A stretch of 64,000 bases of DNA from Wuchereria bancrofti. Lineage: Eukaryota > Nematoda > Chromadorea > Rhabditida > Onchocercidae. The notes under the pieces were generated by a model, which was not told where the DNA came from, did no database searches, and saw nothing but the letters and a program-made list of their open reading frames with translations. Position 1 is the stretch's first letter; every line of letters begins with the position of its first letter. Position numbers and translations under genes: made by a program. Below are positions 12,019 through 24,100 of this stretch, piece after piece. Location: positions 2,177,861-2,241,860 of the forward strand of contig SSBO01000009.1 of NCBI GenBank assembly GCA_005281725.1, in the 5' to 3' direction.

Positions 12019-13579
12019 ATGCCAAATCCGCCAGCTAAAGAGGATACTTGGGCTTTTGGACCAATTGGTTCACCTTTTCCTGATAATCCGGTTCGAGCTA
12101 CTGGACAACAAAATATGTATGTAGCATTATGGTATAAGCATGGTAAACCAATCCACGGACGAGCATGGAATAATGGCGGTGTTATCGAGTGCTCATTTCC
12201 GTATATTAGAGCTGAACTAACTGGTGCTAAAGATCTCGGTGGACAAATTCAGGTTTATTAATTAAAATTTCAAATTTAAAAATTTTTCTATTTGAATGAA
12301 TTATTCATAGTGAAACTAATTTCAGGTTTTGCAATACAAAGGTGATCATTTAACATTAGGTTTTTGGTATAATTGGATTAAATATAAGGATCGATTTGAG
12401 AAATTTGAAAAAGGAGCTGAACTATTACGCTGTGGTGATTCATTCCCAATCTTTTGGCATGATCGAAAAGAAGGACCACTACTTGGCTATGTTGATAATA
12501 AAACTGAAATTGGTAAATGAGAAAATTACAATAAATTAATTTAAAAAAAATTTACAATAAAATTACAATAAATTAATTTAAAATCCTTTTATTTCTTTCA
12601 ATTTGATCAATCAATCAATCGATATTGCTATTTTTTTTTACAATGGAAAAACTCAAAATTTGCTTCATTTGCATTTTTTTTTTCTTTTTATAAAGTAATT
12701 ACTTTAATTATTTCAGCACGTTTTTCACATGATGGAAAAGTGGAAGAAGTTTCGGGCGGTGCGTTAAATGATATGCTTATCATTGTACGTGAACTTAAAG
12801 GTGGACCGCCAAATTGTGTTTGTCATGAATGTAGTGCTGGACCACCAAAACCGGTTATTCGTGTTACACTTGATGAATGGGCTGATTTTCGTTATGGTGA
12901 TGCATGGCCAACAACTGGCAAACCAGTTCAGGCTCTAGACCGGTATCAGTATCATCATGCATTATTCTAATTAAGCACTATTTGTTAATTCTTAAATTGT
13001 TAGAAAAAAAAAAACAAATTTTAGAGCTCTTAATACGTTACCTGGTGAAAATTCGAAACAATACGTGGCTCTATGGTATCAATCCGGTGAACCGGTTATG
13101 GGTCGAATTTGGAATGATGGTGGAAAAATTGCTGCATCATTTGGTTGGGGTGGTCATGAATATCGTAAAAATATTGGTTCAATTCAAGTTTTATTTGAAC
13201 TTCCGGAAAAAATACGTGGTTTTGATTATGCTTGGAAACCGTTTAAGGAAGCAGCTCAATTCGGTACAAAAGAATGGATTCCAGTACACGTGGATCATCA
13301 TAAGGGAAATATTTCTCCAGCTGTATTAATCATCGATGGTAAAGAAATTCTTGGTAAAGTATGTGTTAATTTTAAATATTTATTTTAACTGTAAATATAG
13401 GTCAATTAAATTTTTCTTATTTCTTACAATATTCTCGTTTAAGTCATTTTCAGGCTGATATTCGTAACGAACGTGCAACAGTTGGCCACGCTGGAAGTGA
13501 AAAAGTGTACGTTGGTCCTGCGGTACACACGTGCGTCGTTTTATGTCGAAAAGCAAAACCTGGTTGTACTATCGACTGA
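12019..13579 (+). CDS. Nematode-type protein with two tandem copies of one domain, function unknown
   Basis: Five exons (12019-12252, 12326-12512, 12717-12942, 13025-13358, 13454-13579) join in phase to give 368 residues with stop TGA at 13577-13579. No signal peptide or membrane segment is seen. The protein is an internal duplication. Copy 1 carries [20 protein letters not shown] (from residue 34) and copy 2 carries [20 protein letters not shown] (from residue 229), followed in both by a Ser-Phe strand, a hydrophobic Q-V strand and a conserved C-terminal half. The G-x-x-GRxWxxGG core recalls DM9/DUF3421-like repeats, but that link is tentative. The last exon is Cys-containing ([14 protein letters not shown]). 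I recognise the sequence style as highly conserved and nematode-like, but I know no function. The start is chosen at 12019 because the acceptor at 12014 precedes it directly; the longer open frame back to 11938 is low-complexity. Confidence 0.9.
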
Positions 13580-13653
13580 AATACAATCTATTTATAATGA
13601 ATAATTTTCTTCTCAACTGACGTGTACTACCATTATTTTACGTGTATTGCGTG

Positions 13654-13659
13654 AATAAA
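13654..13659 (+). terminator. Polyadenylation signal AATAAA
   Basis: AATAAA lies 75 bases after the stop codon of the duplicated-domain gene, a suitable distance for its 3' end. No other close signal is needed. Confidence 0.65.
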
Positions 13660-15369
13660 ACCTGAATACTAATCAATGTGATTTATTTGTATCAAAAAGA
13701 AAGCAAAGAATATGAAAATTTGTTCGCTTAAATTTTGAATTGCAATTTCTTCTATTGCACATATTTCAATTATTGTTTCATGTTAATTGGAGAGAAAGAA
13801 CAATTCATTTGCGCTTTTTTCAAAGAAGCGCAAATGGATTTTAAGTTCAGAAGCTTAAAATAAATTATTCAATAAAATAATTTATCAAGGAAAAAAGAAA
13901 AACCACAATTATTAAAGTATAAAGTGCATAAATATTTCAGTAAAATTTTCGTAACAAACATAACGATAAGTTTAAATAATTTGCAAAAACAAAATGCAAC
14001 TTATAGAATTCTTTTTTGTAACGTCAAATTTACCTTTCAATTTACACGTGAAATTCAAATTTCAATAAATTCATTGCAAGAAAAAAATTCGAATGCATTT
14101 TTTCTTTCTTTTTGAAATTTATATCATAAGGAAAGAAACGCTCTAAATCATCAAAACCATTTCTTCCGTTTCAAATGATAAACAAAGTGCGTCTTTGTCA
14201 TTATTTCCTTTCAATCTTTAACCATTCCACCATTCTGATCTCATTTTTATCAGTTATTTTCTATGAATCACATTTTCATTTCTATTACTTATTGATTATT
14301 TTGTTAATTTTTGCTTAGACAAATAAATTAGAAAAAAGATGAAAGCGAACAGTTTAAGCATTATCAAATTTCATATCATTTAATTAACTCTTATTTAAAA
14401 AAAAAGAATAGTGAAATTAATAATTTAGTAAATTTTTTGAAATTATATTTGTTGATGCTAAAAATGAAATCAAAGTGAATTACAATAACATTATCACTAT
14501 CATTCATATTTATCATTACTCTGTTATCACTATGATTTCATCTGTATATCATCATTGTATTAAACTATATCGCAATATCAGGAATATGATAGCACGATTT
14601 TAAAAAGTGAAAATATTCCTGAGAAAAATCTTATCAGTTGCTCCCTTTTTTTTTTTTTTTTTTGTAAATATAAAGATTGAGCGATAGATATTAAACTTCG
14701 AATGATTATTTCTAGGAAATTTTAGAAGAGCAAAAAATGATTAGAGCGTTTTTTTAATATCTTTTTATCATATTTTTTAAATTAATTTCATTATTTATAT
14801 TTAAACATCTATTAATAATATTTATAATTTATATTCTAATTATTTATGTTTCAATATTTTGTATTTCATACTTTATTGCTTTGCATAATAATTATACAAA
14901 CACATATTTTATAAAAAGTTTTGTCATAAAAAAATTGAAATTATCAAATTTTAAGCCAAATAATTATTTGGTATTAATAATTGACAATAAAACTTTTTAT
15001 TACCAAAATTTTCCATTTTTTCTTCTTTTTTTTTTTGTTGAGCATTAAATTTGATGCAACAATGAATCATTGAATTAATGCTAAATGACTTTTGTTAAAT
15101 GCTATTTGAACAGTTTCATCAAAAATTATCGTAAATTCATTTTAAATTTTCATTAAAATTGTTGAAAATCTGTTAAGGATACTTTTTTTTACAAATTGAT
15201 TAAATATAAAAGCATTAAAACTTTAACTTTAGCACTGTCATCAAATGCACTTATATCATTTTGTGATCATTTAAAAAAAAAAAATTTTTTTTTTTTTGAA
15301 ACAGTAGTTAAATAATTGTGTTATGTGTAACATTAAAATGAAAAAAAGCAATTTTTTTTCTTTCCTAAA

Positions 15370-15985
15370 ATCGATTTGTTTATTTATTTTTATTAATTAA
15401 TGATTGAAAATTTTTTTTAATCGTTTTTTTTTTAATTTTAGATTTATTATATCATTTCAAATTTACTTACAATTACATGCATTTCCCTTTTTTTATATGA
15501 AAATTAATTTTAGCATAAAAAAAAACTGGTACATGCCATATATTTTATTTTTATTCAATGTTTAACAAAATATTAATTTTAATATAAATTTATCTTTTTG
15601 TAACATTTATTTTTAATATTGCAATATATTAATTAATCTCAAATTTTAATCATATATTTATAACCATTTTATACAAATTCTAAAATTGATTTACCTATTT
15701 ATTTTATATTAATTAATGATTAAAAAAAAGTTTTTTTTTTAAACCTTTTTTAGATTTATTATATCATTTCGAATTTAATTACAATTATATGCTTTTTTTT
15801 ATAATTTTGTCATAAGGAAAAAAGCTGGTATATGCCATATGCTTTATTTTATTCAATTTATAATGAAATATTAATTCAATATATTTTTTTATCATTTCAT
15901 AATATTTATTTAAATATAATGATTACTCTCAATTTGAATTTTATATTTTCTAATCATTTTATAAAGATTTAAATTGATTGATTGA
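15370..15985. repeat. Diverged tandem duplication, about 315-bp unit
   Basis: Copy 1 (about 15370-15684) and copy 2 (about 15685-15985) share the same order of landmarks: TTATTAATTAATGATT..., TTTTAGATTTATTATATCAT, ACAATTA-ATGC, a CTGGTA-ATGCCATAT core, an ATTAATT stretch, and an ending near CATTTTATA-A. They differ by many substitutions and small indels, and a third partial copy may start at about 15980 (ATTGATTTACC). No coding content or terminal inverted repeats are seen. Confidence 0.75.
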
Positions 15986-16378
15986 TTTACCATCGTTTAT
16001 TTGTCTTTCTTTTAATTTTCTTAGCCAAACGTTGCAGACTTAGAGAACTCTTTTGTTGTTAGCATTGATATATGTATAATTAAATATTTATTTTAATCGA
16101 TCAAAGATTCTTTCTTCTTCTTTTTTTTTCTTTTCATCTTTCATTCAACTCACACACATAATTATTTCACCCCAAAAACTATATGTATACTACAACAAAA
16201 AAAAAAAAAAAAGAATTCACGTTGTATTTGTAAAATATTATTTGACCTTGAAATGTTGTAATATGAAAATGTATTCTTCAATTACATTTATTTCTCGATT
16301 AATTCAAAATTTAAAAATTTTATCGCAAAAATTTTCACAATTTCGTTCCATTTTCATTAAATACTGTTGTCTTTTTCT

Positions 16379-17068
16379 TTTTTGTCTTCCAAAATTATTG
16401 TTAATTTAATTGATCAATTTATTATTAAGCTGAAATAAATTGGTATTTGATGTTTTGATATGATAAATATATTTTTCAAAAACGATTTAAAAATTTTTTC
16501 TTCTTTCTTCAACTTTAAATAATTAGTGTAATTATTTAAGGTTGAACAAATTTTTCATGAAAGAGGGATAAAATTTTGAATGCATTCATTTCTAATGCAT
16601 ATTTTCATATTGGAGAATAAAATTTAACAAAATTAAGGGAATATATTAAATGATTTTTTCCTTTCGAATTCAAATTACAATCTTATTATTTTAAAAATTT
16701 TTGAAAAAAAAGAAAATTCTGAAAGATTTTGAAATTTTGCGTTAAAATAATTTAATTTGCATTGGATAAATTTTGTCATTCATATTTGCTAAAATATTGC
16801 TACATAATTAATGATAAGTTCTTTAGTTTCTTTCATCAATTTATCATCTCTAAATACAATTATGGCCATTCTGAGATTATTCAAAAGTGAATAATTAAAA
16901 AAACGAATTGGAAATTTTTTCAAAAATTTTTACAAGCACTAATAACACCTTGAAAATATTGCTTTTTTTCCGAAAAAATAAGTTTCTGATTACTTTTTTG
17001 TCTTCCAAAATTATTGTTAATTTAATTGGTCAATTCATTACTAAGCTGAAATAAATTGGTATTTGATG
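16379..17068. repeat. Direct repeat pair of about 74 bp
   Basis: A segment containing TTTGTCTTCCAAAATTATTG and AAGCTGAAATAAATTGGTAT occurs at 16379-16452 and again at 16995-17068 with only a few differences. The 540 bp between them shows no gene. It could be a dispersed repeat remnant. Confidence 0.8.
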
Positions 17069-19689
17069 AAATTTTGAAATATTCAAGAAATTTACAATTT
17101 TTTAATTTTAAATTATAATAGTTAGACACGTAAGAATTCATTCCATTTGATATTCTTTAAAATTCCTTTCAAATGAACAATATGCCTTCCTTAGAGGACG
17201 TTTTTTTACCAGCAAAAAAAAAAGATGGAAAAATTAATTTGACTCTTTTTTTTTTTAAATAATAAAATTATTAAAATTATTTTTTCTCTAAATTTTATTG
17301 TTACTGTTTGAAGAAGAAATAATCAGTGGCCATAAACAAGATTTTATGTTGTTTATTTTTAATTTAATTTAGAAAAAAAAAAAGGTTAATGTAAACAAAT
17401 AAGTTAAGTGCTTGCAATAATAAAAGCATTTCCGCTTCTGCACTTCTTTTTCTCTTTTAATTTCATTCCTTTTAATCTTCTTTTAAACTAAGAACTTTTA
17501 AGTGGAAGAAGCGAAAATTTTTTTTAATCCAACAGCTATTTAATTTATTTGTTATTTCAAGTATTTAAAGCTCAATGATGCGATGAAATCGTTAAATTTA
17601 ATTCTGTTAATTCATTTCTTATCTTTTTCATTTTACAAAAATTTCGCAGACTACCGATTCTTTCTTAGTTTTTCATTTTTAATATGTCATTTGTTGAAAT
17701 GAAAAGTTCTTCTTAATACTTTAAAATAAGTGCTAGAAAGAGTTATGAAATTTTATTAAATTTTTGAAATTAAGGTAATTTTGGAATGTAACAAGAAAAT
17801 TTTTCCTTCATAAGCTATTATTTATTGTTACTATTAATGTTTATTATTATTGTTATTGTTATGATTATTTTATTAAAAAAATAATTAGTTTAATTTTTTA
17901 ATTTAAAAAAAGATTGTATTACAAGATTTTTACTTTTTTACGGTGAAATAAATAAAAGTGAAAAATTTTAATTATTATCAATTTCCATTTCCCATGTATT
18001 TTCTTTTTTTTTAGTAATTTATTCTTTTCTATGCAAATCTTTGAAAGAGAAAAAAAGGAATTTACTTTCTTTTTAGAAAATTTACTTTTAAATTTTTTAG
18101 AATTTAATTTATTTTTACTTTTAATTTATCAAAAATTTGAAATTTAGCAAATTTTTTTTTTCAACTTTACCTATATAGCAATATTTAATTATTTGATTTA
18201 AAAATAATTAAAAGATCGGTGAACATAGAGGAATTAAAGTTAGCTAATGCTATTATACTAAATAACTTATTTCTTATCATTGATTACTAATTGTTAAGGT
18301 TAATTAATGATAATGACATATCGTTATAAAACAAAATATTATACTCTCAATATTACAGCAAAACTTTTATTGCAATCGTAAATTTGTATTTGAAAGTGAA
18401 ATGAAAAGGACGAAAGATAATTTTAGAAAAAAAAAATTATTAGATAATTAGAAGCAAAGATAATTAGAAAAAAAAGTAATGATAAGAACTGGTAAGTAAT
18501 AGTCTAAAATGATTATCGTATTGCAATTGATTTTATGTTCAATAATTAGATAATATTGGTTAGTGGTTAGTAAAGCATTTAGAAATTAATTTACTCAATT
18601 GTATTAGTTAAATTTAATTACCCTAAATTTCCCTTCTTTAAATAATGAATAAATTAATGAAATGAATTATGAAAAAAAAAAAATAAAATACAAAGTTTTC
18701 TTCTATGTCTTCCTTCTATGTCTAAAAATTAGCAAATTTAAATGCGAAATTCAATTTGAAATAATTATTTGGTCAAATTTTATAACGATGAATGCAATAT
18801 TTCATAATTAATTAATTCTGAAAAAAATTTTTCACATTTATATTTATAAATATTGCAACAACAAACAAGTGTTACTAGTAAAAATAAAATAATAAACAAT
18901 TTATATTTTTGAACAAAAATAGTTACATTCCCTTTTTGTCAACCTTTTTTTAATATTTATTACAATTAAAAATTTTTTTTTTAGAAATGCTATAATGGTA
19001 AAAATTTTGTTTTATTGCATGTTCAAATATTTTCATGCGAAATAAATTCTTCCAAATATCATTTTATAAAATGGAAATTGTAACAATGAAAAAAAAAAAA
19101 AAGGAAATCCAAAAGAATAAATCATTTCTGAAAAAAATTTCTCATATGGTTTTTACTTGTTTGTTTAAGAAAAACATGAATAAATGTTTATTGAAGTATA
19201 ATTATACTTAAAAATTCATTTTTTAATTTAAATATTATCGTTATTGTTCTAACTTTATTTATCCTTCTTATTTTTTTTTTTCAGCGCAGAAAGAAAAAGC
19301 AAAAATTGATTTTGAAAATTTTACATCCAAAAAATATCAATCATTTAGAAAATTTTCTTGAAAAAAAAAAGCGAAAATTTCAATTAATATTAGTGAAATG
19401 TGCAAAATAGCAGTCCTATCATTCATTATTTATTTTTATAGAGAAATTCATTATTTAAAAATTAAAAAAATAAAAAATTAGAAATACTTTTAAGAAAAAA
19501 AAAATATTATAATTCTTCTATGCTTCATTCTTTTTTCTTTTTTATTTCATAATATACTGAAATTAAAACAATTTGAAATGGTAGTAACAGGTACTAAATT
19601 ATTAAATTAGAAAAAAAGAGAATGAAATTTATGTTATCGATTTAATTGTTAATGATGACAGTACGGTGACAATTGCACAGTCAAAATTT

Positions 19690-19852
19690 CGATACACACA
19701 CATACAGGCCGACATACATATACATACACACACACACACGCACGGACAAGCACACACATACACTGACACAGTATACACACACATAAAACGGATGCATACA
19801 GACACACATACACACATGCACATGACAGACACACAGACACAGTACGCACATT
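19690..19852. repeat. CA-rich microsatellite (imperfect)
   Basis: This is a run of ACACAC/ATACAC/ACAGAC units interrupted by G and T. All long open frames here are low-complexity His/Thr/Tyr or Cys/Val artefacts on the two strands, so no gene is called. Confidence 0.9.
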
Positions 19853-21142
19853 ATTTGTTTTAAACTAGTTTTAAACTTTAAAACTATCTTACCAAAAAGT
19901 GCCAATCATTTTTATCATTTTTTTTTCTTTGCCCTTTTTTTTCTTGCATATTTACAATAATGGAAATTTCATTAATTTTTATTTGCAAAAAAAAAAAAAA
20001 AAAAAGAAAAACGAAGAGATTTTATGCATTAAAGGACTCTTACTTTTAAAAAATTTTAAATATTTTTTTTTTGCAACAATTTCTTTATGTTAAAAATTGT
20101 TGACTTTTTCAAAAAAAAAAATTATTAAAAAAGAACTATAAAATTAAACATAATAATTTATTTAAGATTTCCAGAAATTGTGGTGAAGAAAAAAAAAAAG
20201 GAAAAACATGATTTTAGCAATTTGTTTACTTTATCAATATTATATTTAAAATTCAGTATAACTTTTCTTTTTTTTTGCATATTTGCTTTTCTTTGAATAA
20301 TTTTTTTTTTTTGTCACATATTTGCTATTCTTTGAATAATTATCGTATTTTTTTTTGGTTTATTTTTGTTTTTTTTTTTCACGATTTGAACCATTCATTC
20401 AATTTTTAACTAAGTAATTCTTCGATATGCAAAAATTTTTTTTTGCATAACATTTTCAACTATAACAATATTCATTGAAATATTCAAATTCATTTATAAC
20501 AAAAATTACAAACAGTACGAGAAAATTTGAACAGTATTTAAGAAAAAAAAAAATTAAACCAAAATATTACTGCTAATAATATTAAAAATATATTTATAAA
20601 AAGAAAAAACATTCAGTTTTCATTTAATATATTATTTTTCAGTATGATAATTTACAATTTTAGAAAAAAACAAATTAAAATCAAAAAAAAAAAATATTAA
20701 AAAGTTTATTTTTTCTTTCTAACTAATTGCTTTAAGATTAACATTTGTAATTGATTATTAATTGATCGTTGTAATAATTATTAAATGCTTGTGTTGTCTT
20801 TTTTTTTCTTTTCTTCGTTCTTGTTAAAATTTAAAATTTAGGAATGTTATGAAAAAATAAAATGAGAGAAAAACAAGAAATTTATTGATCGTTTACTGAA
20901 ATTTCCACGAATTAATTCATATTATTACAGCGTGAACAAATTACTTATCGTTTATTTGGCAGCTTCAAATTAGTGAATTATAATTTACTAATTGTATTTA
21001 TTAATTATTGTTATCATTATTGATTATTAATTATTATTATGATTATTATTTTCCACTATTGTCAATTATTGTAATAATTAAAATGAAATATTTTAAATAT
21101 TTCAAGATATATCATCATTTCATTCGAAAAATAATAGCGCGA

Positions 21143-24100
21143 ATGAGAGAGAAAGTCAGTAAGACAACAATTGAAATGATGCAATGTCGAAGTTTTATCG
21201 ATTTAAATATTCTCAATTGCGCGAGTGGATCAAAGATTGAAACGGATTATCATATGAATGAAATGAAAGATTTACGGTCATTTACCGGCGTAAGTACGGC
21301 ATATCGTACAATGGCTGTTTCACCGGATGCAAAAAAAATTTTATTTAAGTAAGTTTTTTCTCTTTTTTTTTGAGTGGAATAAAAAATATTTTATAAAATA
21401 ATATTTTAAAAATTGTATTGATCACCTTTTAACAACAAAAAATTGCTAATTTAATTTAAAAAACAAATTTGAAATTTTATTTTAAAATTAAACTTAATAA
21501 TTATTATATTGCAAAATTTGTCCTTTTTTTTTTGCAACAGAAAATTTTTTTTTTAAATGGATAATTTTTGAAATTAATTCACATGGTTTTTAGGATTAAG
21601 ACACTAAAATTGTTATTTACTTTATCACTTTTTCTTTTCTACTGCTTTGTAAGTTCGATTATTGTTGCAAAAAATAAAATTTGATTTAGTTTAATATGCG
21701 TTTAATTTTAATTTATTTCAAATTTAAATTGCTGATGAAATGTTTTTAGCTCGCAGTGCTGTATATTTTAACTTTATCATATTTATGAAAAAAGTTTCTA
21801 ATTCTATTTATACTTTATTCGACTTCCAATTTAAAAATTAAAGTCGCAATAAATTTCACATTTTGAATTCAATATTCTTTCAATGAGCGAGAAAGCGTCG
21901 ATTACTGCATTAATATCACAAAATTATTATTTAACTTCTATTATTAATTGTTCATTGGAAATAATTATAATTAAAACTTGTTTGGTACAATTGCAAATTA
22001 ATAATTCTTTATTTTAATTTAATGCTTTTAAAGTTTCAGGAATTATTGCCTTTTTTAACAAAAAATAAAAATATAAACCGATCAATTTGTGATTGAATAA
22101 TTTAAGTATATATTGAAGAATAGATATTTTAGAATGAATTAAAATATTTATCACAATTTTAGATAATATATCAATTTTACAAAAAAAAAGGGAAAACTTT
22201 TTTATTGTCTTTATTTTCTCTTTTTTTTTAGTCAAAAATTATTTATTCTTCGAATAACATTTCTGACATAAAAATTAAAAATATTTAATTTCATTTTTGG
22301 AACAATTATTTAGTATGCTGTTTTTATTATTATAGCAAAAGTATAAAAAGTAAGAAGATAAAAGGACAAATTCAAAAAATACAATAAAATTTAATTAACA
22401 ATTTTAGTTTAAAATTGCTAAATGAATTTTTTGTTTTTGCATTTCGTTTACTTTTGATTTTATAAAAATTTTATAAAAAATCATTAAAAACGCAAATTCC
22501 ATTTGTCTATTATTCATATCCATCACTTTCCTTTTTTTTTTTGTCCATTTCATTCTTTTATTTTTTTGTGTACATTTTTATATTTGCTTATTTTTGTTTA
22601 ACATTTAACAATAAATGTTAGTAATACCCAACAAAATTATTGAACATTTTTCTTTCATTCTGCTCTGAAATTATTAAATTATTTAAAAGTTTAAAAAATG
22701 TAATAAAATATATTTAAAAAAAAAGAAAGAAATCCTAAATTCGCATTATTACATTTACATTTGTAATAATTTTTTCTTTTCTCTTTTTTTAATGAAACAT
22801 TTTTTTCTTTTTTTTTTCGTTTTTGTGAAATGAAAAATAAAAATTTCTGAAAAAGATGCAAATTTGTTTAAAAAAAAATTCAAAATCTAACATTTTAGCA
22901 TTATTTTTTCCGCTTTTTCCTTTTTTCTTCAACTAAAACAGTTTTTTTTTCAATATTTTAAAAAAAGATTTTAAAAAAAAGAAAAAAAATTTTTAGGAAA
23001 ACTAACAAACAACTTTATTTATACGATACTGATGACGAAAATCAATGCAACAGTTACACTATTACTGGAATTGATTTAATGCATAACGAAGATACGGTAA
23101 TTACTTTTTAAGTAATTTAAAAAAAAAGAAACAAACTAATTAATAAAAATTTAATTTAACAATTAAATGACAATGATGTTAAAATGATAACAATTTATTG
23201 TTACATTGTATACAATTAACATAGATTAATTGCAAAAAGAATTGTACATTTATATATGTGACAGAGAGTGGAAAAGAAATCAAAAAAAAAGAGAGAAGAA
23301 AGAAAGAAAGAGAGAGAGAGGGATGAATAAAAGGTGAGAGATTACATTTTAAAATTTTTGAAATAATTGAGAAAAAAAATTTTTTTTTAAAAATGGCCTC
23401 AATGTTTTCTTTCTTAAGAAATAAAAAACACAAAAAAATAATAAAAAGAATTTTTTTTTTCTTAAATCATTCATTTTTTTTAAACTTTCTAGGTATTTGA
23501 TATAGCATTTTTGGATATGGAAACGATTTGTTTAATATTACAAAATCGTGAGGGAAATTTGTACATAACAAAAGGAACAATAAATTTTGCATCAAAATTA
23601 ATCGTTGTTTGTACTGCTATTACTTTTACACAAATTATTTGCAAGTAAGTAAAATAAACTACAAAATAACATTTAATTGTAAAAATTTTATTGAATTATT
23701 TAATTGGTAAAGTGAAAAAAAGAGAAACTTTGCAAAAAAATGCAATAAAAAAATGTTAAATTAATTTATATTTGATAAAAATTTTTTACAGCTAAATGAT
23801 ATAGAAATTTTTTGAAAAAATTACAAAACAAAAGAAAGAAATGTAATTTGAATTTGAAAAAAATTTCTTCTATAAAAAATTCATTATATTACATAACCAT
23901 TTTTTTTTTGTCTTTGTGAAATTTTAACTTTAGTAAATTTGCAAAATATTGCAAAAAAAAAAAAGAAATTCCAAAAAAAATAGAGAAGAATAAATGTTTC
24001 ATTTGTTTTTTAAAGGAGAAAAAATGGATTTTGCTAGAATTGAATAAAAAATTTTTTAAATTTTAATTTTTTTTTTTTAAAGAAAACATTATACAACAAC

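Larger units (their letters stand above)
13680..21082. other. Intergenic A/T-rich region between the first and second genes
   Basis: No coding exon was recognised on either strand. The stretch holds an approximately 315-bp tandem duplication (15.37-15.98 kb), a 74-bp direct repeat pair (16.38 and 17.0 kb), and a CA-rich array at 19.69-19.85 kb, each listed separately. Promoter elements for the gene starting near 21143 could not be picked out from the A/T background. Confidence 0.6.

Noticed and set aside
12904..13329. 141-codon frame overlapping exons 3-4 of the duplicated-domain gene
   Set aside because: It is a shadow frame that crosses an intron; the true frame is the one continuing the repeat domain.
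19629..19905. Cys/Val- and His/Thr-rich frames on both strands
   Set aside because: They are read-through of the CA microsatellite.
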